Source: Siccibacter turicensis LMG 23730 (GTDB lineage: Bacteria > Pseudomonadota > Gammaproteobacteria > Enterobacterales > Enterobacteriaceae). From it: 64,000 nt of DNA. The stretch lies in NCBI RefSeq assembly GCF_000463155.2, contig NZ_AWFZ01000042.1, positions 262,281 through 326,280 of the forward strand, written 5' to 3'. Shown here piece after piece: positions 48,827 through 55,860 of this stretch (position 1 is the first letter of the stretch; each line of letters opens with the position of its first letter). Below the pieces are notes generated by a model. It was not told where the DNA came from, ran no database searches, and saw nothing but the letters and a program-made list of their open reading frames with translations. The translations under genes were made by a program, and so were the position numbers.

Positions 48827-49921
48827 TCAGGCGAAAATCGTCATCAGGTAGGCGATAAACAGCGCCAGATGCGCCGCGCCGTTAAGCACGTTGGTGCGCC
48901 CGGTAGAAAACGAGATGTGGCACAGCAGCAGTGAGGCCATCATCACAATCATCTCCGGCGCGCCAAGGGCGAAGATCAGCTCGTTGCCGGTGATCATGGC
49001 AATCAGCGTTACCGCCGGCACCGTCAGCGAGATGGTCGCCAGCACCGATCCGAAGAACAGGTTCATGGCGCGCTGCACCTGATTATTCAGCACCGCACGC
49101 AGGGCGCCGAGGCCTTCCGGCGAGAGGATCAGCAGCGCCACCAGGAAGCCGGTGAACGAGACCGGGGCATTGGCCCAGCCCAGCAGCGACTCCAGCGGAT
49201 TGGCATTCATTTTTGTCACGGTAATCACGGCAATCAGGTGCACCACCAGCCACGCCGAGTGCCAGATATTGCTGTGCGCCGACGGCTTACCGTGGTGGGG
49301 ATCGTCCCCTTCATCCTCGTGCTCGTAGACGAACAGGCTCTGGTGGGTGCGGGTCTGGATGAGCAGGAACACGCCATACATCACCGCCGAGATCAGCGCC
49401 ACCAGCAGCGCCTGAGGGATGGAGAAATTGCCGGTGGGCAGCGCCATCGGGAACACCAGCACGATAACCGCCAGCGGGAACAGGGCAATCAGGTACTGCT
49501 TAATACCGAACAGGTTCATGTACTGCGTTGCGAACTTGTTGCCGCCCAACAGCAGGGCAAAACCAACCAGACCGCCGGTGACGATCATGATGATCGAGTA
49601 GAGCGTATCGCGCATCAGCGTCGGCGCGGCATCACCCGTGGCCATCAGGGCGGAAATCAGGCTGACTTCGAGAATAACGACGGAAAGGCTAAGGATCAGG
49701 GAACCATAGGGTTCGCCGAGACGGTGTGCCAGCACATCGGCATGGCGTACTACGCTAAAAGCACTGCTTAAAATGGCGACCAGCGCCAGAATATTAATCC
49801 CGACCACCACTGGTAGTGACTGGCTTGACCCCCAAAGCGCCAGCACGACCAGTGCCAGAACCGGAAAGAGGAGAGTCGTCTCCTTATGACGGGTTTTCAC
49901 CGCCTCATGTGTTGTTGGCAT
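48827..49921 (-). CDS. chaA: Sodium-potassium/proton antiporter ChaA
   Basis: 364 residues (E. coli 366). Inner-membrane CaCA-family antiporter (Ca2+, Na+ or K+ for H+). Eleven hydrophobic segments; the two family repeats carry GEPYGSLILSLSVVILEVSLI and ILSPEGLGALRAVLNNQVQRAMNLFFGSVLATISLTVP. An acidic, His-rich cytosolic loop (EHEDEGDDPHHGKPSAHS) sits in the middle. ATG 49921 is chosen for its GGAGGAACAGG ribosome-binding site. It is divergent from chaB. The ldr toxin/antitoxin repeats found near E. coli chaA are absent. Confidence 0.96.
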   Translation of the reverse strand: MPTTHEAVKTRHKETTLLFPVLALVVLALWGSSQSLPVVVGINILALVAILSSAFSVVRHADVLAHRLGEPYGSLILSLSVVILEVSLISALMATGDAAPTLMRDTLYSIIMIVTGGLVGFALLLGGNKFATQYMNLFGIKQYLIALFPLAVIVLVFPMALPTGNFSIPQALLVALISAVMYGVFLLIQTRTHQSLFVYEHEDEGDDPHHGKPSAHSNIWHSAWLVVHLIAVITVTKMNANPLESLLGWANAPVSFTGFLVALLILSPEGLGALRAVLNNQVQRAMNLFFGSVLATISLTVPAVTLIAMITGNELIFALGAPEMIVMMASLLLCHISFSTGRTNVLNGAAHLALFIAYLMTIFA

Positions 49922-50004
49922 CCTGTTCCTCCATAAGCGCAGGTATCGATTCAGTATAGTCACTCCTGCAAACCCTTTTAAAATAGCAAACAGTCACATT
50001 TCAA

Positions 50005-50030
50005 CCGTAAATATTTACAGATTTTTACGG
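50005..50030. repeat. Palindromes in the chaA-chaB intergenic region
   Basis: GTAAATATTTAC (50007-50018) is a perfect 12-bp palindrome. CCGTAAA (50005-50011) also pairs with TTTACGG (50024-50030). AT-rich and about 90 bp upstream of chaA; possible regulator site for either gene. Confidence 0.4.
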
Positions 50031-50195
50031 GTTTGGTTTCAATTTGGTTTCCAGTCCTCATAAATGCCAGCATTCCGAAAATTACATCGCTAAATCATCA
50101 TCTTAAAAGCATATTCCGGTCATAAATCACCGGATGTGGCGACGCGGCGCGTCCTGTACCACACTTATCCTTTACCCTGTAAAAGGAGGCTTACC

Positions 50196-50426
50196 ATGCC
50201 GTATAAATCGAAAAGCGACCTGCCGGACAATGTGACCAACGTGCTTCCCGCCCACGCGCAGGAAATTTATAAAGAGGCGTTTAACAGCGCCTGGGACCAG
50301 TACAAGGACAAAGACGATCGCCGGGGCGATGCCAGCCGCGAGGAGACGGCCCATCGAGTTGCCTGGGCGGCGGTTAAGCATGAATACGAAAAGGGTGATG
50401 ACGATAAGTGGCATAAAAAGAAATAG
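50196..50426 (+). CDS. chaB: Cation transport regulator ChaB
   Basis: 76 residues, identical in length to E. coli ChaB. Small, highly charged cytosolic protein proposed to regulate ChaA. Conserved MPYKSKSDLPDNVTNVLPAHAQEIYKEAFNSAW and AHRVAWAAVKHEYEK, ending in a Lys-rich tail. AAAGGAGG lies 7 nt before the ATG at 50196; the frame is open 20 codons upstream without conservation. Confidence 0.96.
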   Translation: MPYKSKSDLPDNVTNVLPAHAQEIYKEAFNSAWDQYKDKDDRRGDASREETAHRVAWAAVKHEYEKGDDDKWHKKK

Positions 50427-50545
50427 CCACCTGAACAGGCGCTAATCGCCCGTTATGCAGCCATTGCAAAATGTGATGATAAAAAGGTCTAACGGAGAGG
50501 GGCTGTCGTATTGCCAGCGCCCCGTTAATTTCATAAGGTCATCAG

Positions 50546-50566
50546 ATGCCGCGCGGTGCGCGGCAT
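50546..50566 (+). other. Strong hairpin in the chaC leader
   Basis: 9-bp perfect stem ATGCCGCGC (50546-50554) and GCGCGGCAT (50558-50566) with a 3-nt GGT loop, in the 199-bp chaB-chaC gap and 60 nt before the chaC start. No T-run follows, so a leader structure rather than a terminator. Confidence 0.5.
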
Positions 50567-50625
50567 GCAAGCCGGGATGGCGAAACAGGATTATTGCAGG
50601 GACGCCGCAGTGGCGGAGGTGGAAA

Positions 50626-51285
50626 GTGTTAACACGTGATTTTTTAATGAAAGCCGACTGTAAAACGGCGTTTGGTGCTATCGAGGAGTCGTTGCTGTGG
50701 TCTGCGGAACAACGCGCCGCATCCCTGAGCGCTACGCTGGCCTGTCGGCCCGACCACTCCCCCGTCTGGATCTTTGGTTACGGCTCGCTGATGTGGAACC
50801 CGGCGCTGGAGTTCGATGACTCCTGCACCGCCACCCTTACCGGCTGGCACCGCGCGTTCTGCCTGCGGCTTACCGCCGGGCGCGGCACCGCCTGCAAGCC
50901 AGGTCGCATGCTGGCCCTGAAAGAGGGCGGACGCACCACCGGCATCGCCTACCGTATCCCCGAGAGCGCGCTGGAAGATGAGCTGACCCTGCTGTGGAAG
51001 CGCGAAATGATTACCGGCTGCTACCTGCCGACCTGGTGTCGCCTGACGCTCGACGACGGCCGCACCGTGAACGCGCTGGTGTTTATCATGGATCCGCGCC
51101 ACCCGCAGTATGAGGCGGATACCCGTGCGCAGGTGATTGCGCCGCTGATTGCCGCGGCGAGCGGCCCGCTCGGCACCAACGCCCAGTATCTGTTCTCCCT
51201 TGATACCGCGCTCAGGCAGCTCGGCATGCAGGACGCTTCGCTGGACGACCTTATCGGCCACGTACGGGCGCTGCACCAGGCCTGA
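50626..51285 (+). CDS. chaC: Glutathione-specific gamma-glutamylcyclotransferase ChaC
   Basis: 219 residues. Degrades glutathione to 5-oxoproline and Cys-Gly. GGCT-like fold with substrate-binding VWIFGYGSLMWNPALEF, catalytic Glu in LTLLWKREMITGCY (ChaC family) and FIMDPRHPQYE. The start is GTG 50626, since GGAGGT at 50615-50620 is well spaced and the product (M)LTRDFLMKADCKTAFG matches E. coli MITRDFLMNADCKTAFG. The C-terminus is about 12 residues shorter than E. coli. A GC hairpin follows at 51308-51332. Confidence 0.95.
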   Translation: MLTRDFLMKADCKTAFGAIEESLLWSAEQRAASLSATLACRPDHSPVWIFGYGSLMWNPALEFDDSCTATLTGWHRAFCLRLTAGRGTACKPGRMLALKEGGRTTGIAYRIPESALEDELTLLWKREMITGCYLPTWCRLTLDDGRTVNALVFIMDPRHPQYEADTRAQVIAPLIAAASGPLGTNAQYLFSLDTALRQLGMQDASLDDLIGHVRALHQA

Positions 51286-51307
51286 CGCCCGGCCTGTCAC
51301 TCGCAGA

Positions 51308-51332
51308 GGGGCAGGAGAGTGACGCCTGCCCC
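51308..51332 (+). terminator. Stem-loop after chaC
   Basis: 8-bp perfect stem GGGGCAGG (51308-51315) and CCTGCCCC (51325-51332), 22 nt after the chaC stop. The following sequence TTGCGTTATG is only weakly T-rich. Confidence 0.5.
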
Positions 51333-51428
51333 TTGCGTTATGTTCATTTCCTGAACGCATCGCCCGACTAGGCTGAACGGATGCTACCCCAGAGGCGTCC
51401 AGCTCTAGGCTAAGCGCCCGCGTGGTTC

Positions 51429-51444
51429 CGGCACGGCTTTTGCT
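51429..51444 (+). promoter_or_regulatory. Sigma-54 promoter of nasR
   Basis: CGGCACGGCTTTTGCT matches the sigma-54 consensus TGGCAC-N5-TTGCA at the key positions: GG at -24 and GC at -12 with 10 bp between. It lies about 40 bp before the nasR start, implying NtrC-dependent induction under nitrogen limitation. Confidence 0.7.
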
Positions 51445-51482
51445 TGATAACGCTTACCCTTATCCGGCAGAGCGAGCATGCG

Positions 51483-52682
51483 ATGATCAATACGCCAGAA
51501 TCCTCCCCCGACGCGCTGACCTGGTATCACGCCGCCCATCAACAGCGCCGCGCCACGCTGCGCCAGCTGCACCAGGTCGCACAGTGGGCAAGCGCCATCG
51601 GCCACCTGGTGCATCTGCTCCAGCGCGAGCGCGGCGCCTCTAACGTCTGGCTTTGCTCAGACGGCACGCTTTACCAGCAGGAGCGACGGCTGTGCGCCCG
51701 GCAAACCGACGCCCAGCGCCAGCGCTTTATTGCTCTGTTACAGGCCGATGCGCCTCCCCTGAGCAGCCTGCTCTGCACCTCGCTGGCCTGCGCGCTGGGG
51801 TATCTCGATACGCTTGGCGCGCTACGCGAACGCATCGCCACCCGTGAGGCGACCCCGGCCGATGCCATGACGCACTTCAGCCGCGTTATCCGCCACCTGC
51901 TGAACATCGTGGTTCAGGCTAACGACACCGTGGACGACCCCGCTATCGCCCGGCAGCTCACCGCGCTCTACAGCCTGATGCAGGGCAAAGAGCTGGCGGG
52001 GCAGGAGCGCGCCCTGGGCGCCATCGGTTTTACCCGGGGAGAAGTGGACGACGCGTTGCGCCAGCAGCTGGTAGACAGGATTGACGGCCAGCAGCGCTGC
52101 TTCGATACCTTTCTCTCCCTGACCACCCCCGACCAGGCCGGTGCCTGGCAGGCTTACTGCACCCCCTCCCGGGAAACCGAGCGGCTGCGGCGGCTCGCCT
52201 GCACCCGTCTGCCCCGCACGGAGGACCCCACCGACCTGGCGCTGCGTTGGTTTGCGCTGCAAACCGCCCGGCTCGACAGCCTGCGCCAGCGCGAAGAGGC
52301 GCTGATTGCCGGGCTGATTCAGGAAACCGAGGCGCTGCTGGCGGCACACGCCCAACCGCGCGATTTCAGCCGCTGGCTGGAAGCGCACGCCGACGACGAG
52401 GTGGAAACCCCGCCGGGGCGAGACCTGATTGGCCTGGTGCGGGATCAGGCCCGGCAGATCGCCACGCTTTCGCATCAGCTGGCGTCCCTGGAGGCGACGC
52501 TTGCCGAGCGCAAAACCATCGACAAAGCCAAAAGCCTGCTGATGACCCACCGACATCTCAGCGAGGAGGAGGCCTGGCAGCAGTTGCGAAGTCTGGCGAT
52601 GAACCAGAACCGGCGCATGGTGGAGATTGCCGCCGCGATGCTGAGCGTTGGCTCGCTGTTAGCGGTACCCCGTAAGGAGTAG
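51483..52682 (+). CDS. nasR: Nitrate/nitrite-responsive transcription antiterminator NasR
   Basis: 399 residues. The N-terminal NIT domain (about residues 40-300, all helical; VHLLQRERGASNVWLCSDG near the start) senses nitrate or nitrite. The C-terminal ANTAR domain (about 330-390, LEATLAERKTIDKAKSLLMTHRHLSEEEAWQQLRSLAM) binds a leader RNA hairpin. In Klebsiella NasR lets RNA polymerase read through the nasF leader terminator. ATG 51483 gives MINTPESSPDALTWYH; the open frame begins 13 codons earlier but overlaps the promoter. It is transcribed toward nasF from its own sigma-54-type promoter. Confidence 0.93.
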   Translation: MINTPESSPDALTWYHAAHQQRRATLRQLHQVAQWASAIGHLVHLLQRERGASNVWLCSDGTLYQQERRLCARQTDAQRQRFIALLQADAPPLSSLLCTSLACALGYLDTLGALRERIATREATPADAMTHFSRVIRHLLNIVVQANDTVDDPAIARQLTALYSLMQGKELAGQERALGAIGFTRGEVDDALRQQLVDRIDGQQRCFDTFLSLTTPDQAGAWQAYCTPSRETERLRRLACTRLPRTEDPTDLALRWFALQTARLDSLRQREEALIAGLIQETEALLAAHAQPRDFSRWLEAHADDEVETPPGRDLIGLVRDQARQIATLSHQLASLEATLAERKTIDKAKSLLMTHRHLSEEEAWQQLRSLAMNQNRRMVEIAAAMLSVGSLLAVPRKE

Positions 52683-52683
52683 T

Positions 52684-52700
52684 TGCACAATCATTGGGCA
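52684..52700 (+). promoter_or_regulatory. NtrC-like enhancer site upstream of nasF
   Basis: TGCACA-N5-TGGGCA, 17 bp, resembles the NtrC site TGCACC-N5-GGTGCA with three differences. It is about 95 bp upstream of the sigma-54 -12 element, a normal enhancer distance, and lies just after the nasR stop. Confidence 0.45.
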
Positions 52701-52773
52701 ATTAGCGGGCGCTGACGGTGCAAACCGGTGCCGTTGACGCCCCACAGCCCGCCTGTGCGCGGGGGTGCGATTC

Positions 52774-52789
52774 TGGCACAGCCCTTGCA
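52774..52789 (+). promoter_or_regulatory. Sigma-54 promoter of nasFEDCBA
   Basis: TGGCACAGCCCTTGCA matches the sigma-54 consensus TGGCAC-N5-TTGCA completely. Transcription should start near 52800, giving a leader of about 105 nt. Confidence 0.92.
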
Positions 52790-52799
52790 GTATTCTCAT

Positions 52800-52905
52800 A
52801 CAACTTATTTTTTGCCCCGGCCAACGGCGGTCGATGGCAGAAACGGATAACGGCGTCCTGCGGTGAACTTCACCGCCGGGCGCTTTTTTGTTTTCAGGGG
52901 GCTGT
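52800..52905 (+). promoter_or_regulatory. nasF leader RNA with transcription attenuator
   Basis: The leader contains a small stem-loop around 52820-52838 (GCCA and TGGC ends) and then an intrinsic terminator. In Klebsiella the nasF leader is read through when NasR with nitrate binds the upstream hairpin; the layout here is the same. The exact NasR hexaloop cannot be assigned by eye. Confidence 0.75.
52853..52889 (+). terminator. Attenuator terminator of the nasF leader
   Basis: Stem GCGTCC-GCGGTGA (52853-52866, T52859 unpaired) with TCACCGC-GGGCGC (52870-52883), then six T (52884-52889) and TTTT further on. It ends 16 nt before the nasF ATG and so controls the whole operon. Confidence 0.88.
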
Positions 52906-54156
52906 ATGAGCGATGTGCCAGTGAGGATTACCCGCCGTCGGTTTTTGCAGGCAGGTGCGGCGCTGGGTGGGGCCATGCTGTTACCGGGCGTGATGGGCGC
53001 GGCGTATGCCGCCGGGTCGGATGCGCCGGAGCTGAACACCGTGCGGGTGGGGTTTATTCCCCTTACCGACTGCGCCCCGGTGGTAATGGCCGCCCTGAAG
53101 GGCTTCGACAAAAAATATGGCATCAGCATTGTGCCGAGCAAAGAGGCCAGCTGGGCCGCGGTGCGTGACAAGCTGGTCTCCGGCGAGCTTGATGCGGCGC
53201 ACATGCTCTACGGCATGCTCTACGGCCTCGAACTGGGTCTTGCCGGGAAAGCGCACCCGATGGCTAACCTGATGACGCTCAACCAGAACGGGCAGGGGAT
53301 CACGCTTTCCAGCGAACTGCTGGAGAGCGGTATCCGGGATGCCGACGGGCTGGCGAAGCGGGTGGCGGCCAGCGCGCCGGGCACCTACACCTTCGCCCAT
53401 ACCTTCCCGACCGGCACCCATGCCATGTGGCTCTACTACTGGCTGGCGGCGGCGGGCATACACCCCTTCAACGATGTGCGCACCGTGGTGGTTCCCCCGC
53501 CGCAGATGGTGATGAACATGCGTATCGGCAACATGGTGGGTTTCTGCGTCGGTGAGCCGTGGAACGCCCGCGCCATCAACGACCGTATTGGCTTTACCGC
53601 CGCCACCTCGCAGGAGGTGTTCCCGGATCATCCGGAGAAAATTCTCGGCACCCGGGCTGCATGGGTTGCGCAGCATCCGCATACCGCCCGGGCGCTGGTG
53701 GCCGCGGTGATGGAGGCCGCGCGCTGGATCGACGCCAGCCCGGACAACCGACGCGAAACCGCTCGGGTGCTGGCGCGTCGCGCCTGGCTCAACACCAAGG
53801 AGCAGTACCTGACCGGCCGCATGCTCGGGGAGTACGACAGCGGCGCCGGGCGGCGCTGGCAGGACGCCCACCCGATGCGCTTTTTTAACGACGGCAACGT
53901 GAGCTTTCCCTGGCACTCGGACGGCATGTGGTTTCTCACCCAGTTCCGCCGCTGGGGGCTGCTCACCGCCGACCCGGACTATCAGGGCATTGCCGCCCGC
54001 ATCAACCGGAACGACATCTGGCAGCAGGCTGCGACGGCGGTGGGCGGTATCGCGACCCCGTCCTCGCTGCTGCGCACCAGCACTCTGATGGACGGCAGCC
54101 GCTGGGACGGTACCCGTCCCGCCGAGTACGCCGCCCGTTTTGCTATTACCCGTTGA
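52906..54156 (+). CDS. nasF: Nitrate ABC transporter substrate-binding protein NasF
   Basis: 416 residues, NrtA/CmpA family, binds nitrate and nitrite in the periplasm. The twin-arginine signal TRRRFLQAG at residues 9-17 is followed by a hydrophobic stretch to AAYAAG, so it is a Tat substrate. Mature part: VRVGFIPLTDCAPVVMAALKGF, HMLYGMLYGLELGL, FPTGTHAMWLYYWLAAAGIHP, GFCVGEPWNARAI. ATG 52906 follows GGGG at suitable distance. First gene of nasFEDCBA, 11 bp before nasE. Confidence 0.94.
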   Translation: MSDVPVRITRRRFLQAGAALGGAMLLPGVMGAAYAAGSDAPELNTVRVGFIPLTDCAPVVMAALKGFDKKYGISIVPSKEASWAAVRDKLVSGELDAAHMLYGMLYGLELGLAGKAHPMANLMTLNQNGQGITLSSELLESGIRDADGLAKRVAASAPGTYTFAHTFPTGTHAMWLYYWLAAAGIHPFNDVRTVVVPPPQMVMNMRIGNMVGFCVGEPWNARAINDRIGFTAATSQEVFPDHPEKILGTRAAWVAQHPHTARALVAAVMEAARWIDASPDNRRETARVLARRAWLNTKEQYLTGRMLGEYDSGAGRRWQDAHPMRFFNDGNVSFPWHSDGMWFLTQFRRWGLLTADPDYQGIAARINRNDIWQQAATAVGGIATPSSLLRTSTLMDGSRWDGTRPAEYAARFAITR

Positions 54157-54167
54157 GGAGACTCCCC

Positions 54168-55052
54168 ATGAATCCGGCCCCGCACATCGTGACAGAGACC
54201 GACACGCCCGCCGCCCGCGCCGCGGTGATCCCCATCCCGGCGGTAAACGTACGCCGACGCGCCCCGCGCTGGCGCACGCGCCTCAACGAGGCCCTGCAAC
54301 GTCTGATCCCGGCGCTGCTCGGCCTGCTGCTGCTCGGCGTCGCCTGGCAACTCGCGGCGCTGCACAGCAAAGGCTTTCCCGGCCCGCTCAGCACGCTGGA
54401 CTCTGCGCTGACGCTGTTTGCCGACCCGTTTTACAACGACGGCCCCAACGATCGCGGTATCGGCTGGAACGTGCTCGCCTCGCTGGGGCGTGTGGCAGTC
54501 GGGTTTGGACTAGCGGCGCTGGTGGGCATCCCGCTCGGCTTTCTGATTGGCCGCTTCGTGTTTGTCGCCCGCATGTTTAATCCGCTGATCGCGCTGCTGC
54601 GCCCGGTCAGCCCGCTCGCCTGGCTGCCCATCGGCCTGCTGCTGTTTCAGAAGGCCGAACCGGCGTCCAGCTGGACCATTTTTATCTGCTCCATCTGGCC
54701 GATGGTGATCAATACCGCCGAGGGCGTAAAGCGCGTGCCTCAGGACTATCTCAACGTCGCCCGTGTGCTGCGTCTCTCCGAGTGGACGGTGATGCGCCGC
54801 ATCCTGTTCCCGGCGGTGCTGCCGGCGGTACTGACCGGCGTGCGGCTCTCGGTGGGCATCGCCTGGCTGGTGATTGTTGCCGCGGAGATGCTGACCGGCG
54901 GGCTGGGGATCGGCTTCTGGATCTGGAACGAGTGGAACAACCTCAACGTGGAAAACATCCTGATCGCCATCGTGATCATCGGCGTAGTGGGGCTGGTACT
55001 TGAGCAGGCGCTGATGCTGCTGGCGCGTCGCGTTAACTGGCAGGACAACTGA
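54168..55052 (+). CDS. nasE: Nitrate ABC transporter permease NasE
   Basis: 294 residues, NrtB-type inner-membrane permease. First helix about 43-58 (LIPALLGLLLLGVAWQLAAL), then five more; the coupling loop EGVKRVPQDYLNVARVLRLSEWTVMRRILFPAVLPAVLTGVR is the EAA motif that contacts the ATPase. It begins with an extended cytosolic N-terminus. ATG 54168 is supported by GAGGAG. The open frame further upstream overlaps nasF and is not used. Confidence 0.95.
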   Translation: MNPAPHIVTETDTPAARAAVIPIPAVNVRRRAPRWRTRLNEALQRLIPALLGLLLLGVAWQLAALHSKGFPGPLSTLDSALTLFADPFYNDGPNDRGIGWNVLASLGRVAVGFGLAALVGIPLGFLIGRFVFVARMFNPLIALLRPVSPLAWLPIGLLLFQKAEPASSWTIFICSIWPMVINTAEGVKRVPQDYLNVARVLRLSEWTVMRRILFPAVLPAVLTGVRLSVGIAWLVIVAAEMLTGGLGIGFWIWNEWNNLNVENILIAIVIIGVVGLVLEQALMLLARRVNWQDN

Positions 55053-55062
55053 GGAGCAGAGG

Positions 55063-55851
55063 ATGAAACCCATTATTCAGGTACAACAGGTGAGTCAACG
55101 TTTCGCCACCGCAGGCGGCGAGTTTCTGGCCCTGAGCAACGTCTCGTTTGATATCGCCCCCGGCGAAACGGTCAGCCTGATCGGCCACTCGGGCTGCGGA
55201 AAGTCGACCCTGCTCAATCTGATTGCCGGGATCGCCACCCCAAGCGAAGGCGGGCTGCTGTGTGATAACCGGGAGATTGCCGGGCCCGGACCGGAGCGCG
55301 CGGTGGTGTTTCAGAATCACTCTCTGCTGCCGTGGCTGACCTGTTTTGAAAACGTGGCGCTGGCGGTGGATCAGGTGTTCAGGCGCAGCATGTCAAAGGC
55401 GGAGCGCCGGGAGTGGATTATTCACAACCTGGAGCGGGTACAGATGGGACATGCACTGGACAAGCGGCCATCGGAGATCTCCGGCGGCATGAAGCAGCGC
55501 GTCGGGATTGCCAGGGCGCTGGCGATGAAACCGCGCGTGCTGCTGATGGACGAGCCCTTCGGCGCGCTGGATGCCCTGACCCGCGCCCATCTGCAGGATG
55601 CGGTGATGCATATCCAGCAGGCGCTGAACACCACCATAGTGCTGATCACCCATGACGTGGATGAAGCGGTGCTGCTCAGCGACCGGGTACTGATGATGAC
55701 CAACGGCCCGGCGGCCACCGTCGGCGAGGTGCTGACCGTGGATCTTCCGCGTCCGCGCAACCGCGTGGCGCTGGCCGACGACAGCCGCTATCACGCCCTG
55801 CGCCAGCGGATCCTGCGCTTTCTCTACGAAAAGCAGCCGAAAGCGGCGTAA
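55063..55851 (+). CDS. nasD: Nitrate ABC transporter ATPase NasD
   Basis: 262 residues, NrtD-like ATPase. Walker A GHSGCGKSTLL near residue 42, Q-loop VVFQNHSLLPWL, signature EISGGMKQRVGIARAL, Walker B VLLMDEPFGALDALTR and switch His ITHDVDEAVLL are all intact. GAGGAGCAGAGG precedes the ATG, 10 bp after the nasE stop. It powers NasE with NasF. Confidence 0.96.
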   Translation: MKPIIQVQQVSQRFATAGGEFLALSNVSFDIAPGETVSLIGHSGCGKSTLLNLIAGIATPSEGGLLCDNREIAGPGPERAVVFQNHSLLPWLTCFENVALAVDQVFRRSMSKAERREWIIHNLERVQMGHALDKRPSEISGGMKQRVGIARALAMKPRVLLMDEPFGALDALTRAHLQDAVMHIQQALNTTIVLITHDVDEAVLLSDRVLMMTNGPAATVGEVLTVDLPRPRNRVALADDSRYHALRQRILRFLYEKQPKAA

Positions 55852-55860
55852 GGAGCGGAC

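Noticed and set aside
48750-50195. ldr/rdl type I toxin-antitoxin repeats near chaA
   Set aside because: E. coli carries them next to chaA, but no repeated leucine-rich small frame or antisense promoter is visible here.
52718-52733. GTGCAAACCGGTGCC as a second NtrC site before nasF
   Set aside because: The half-sites are 10 bp apart instead of 13, so the spacing does not fit the NtrC consensus.
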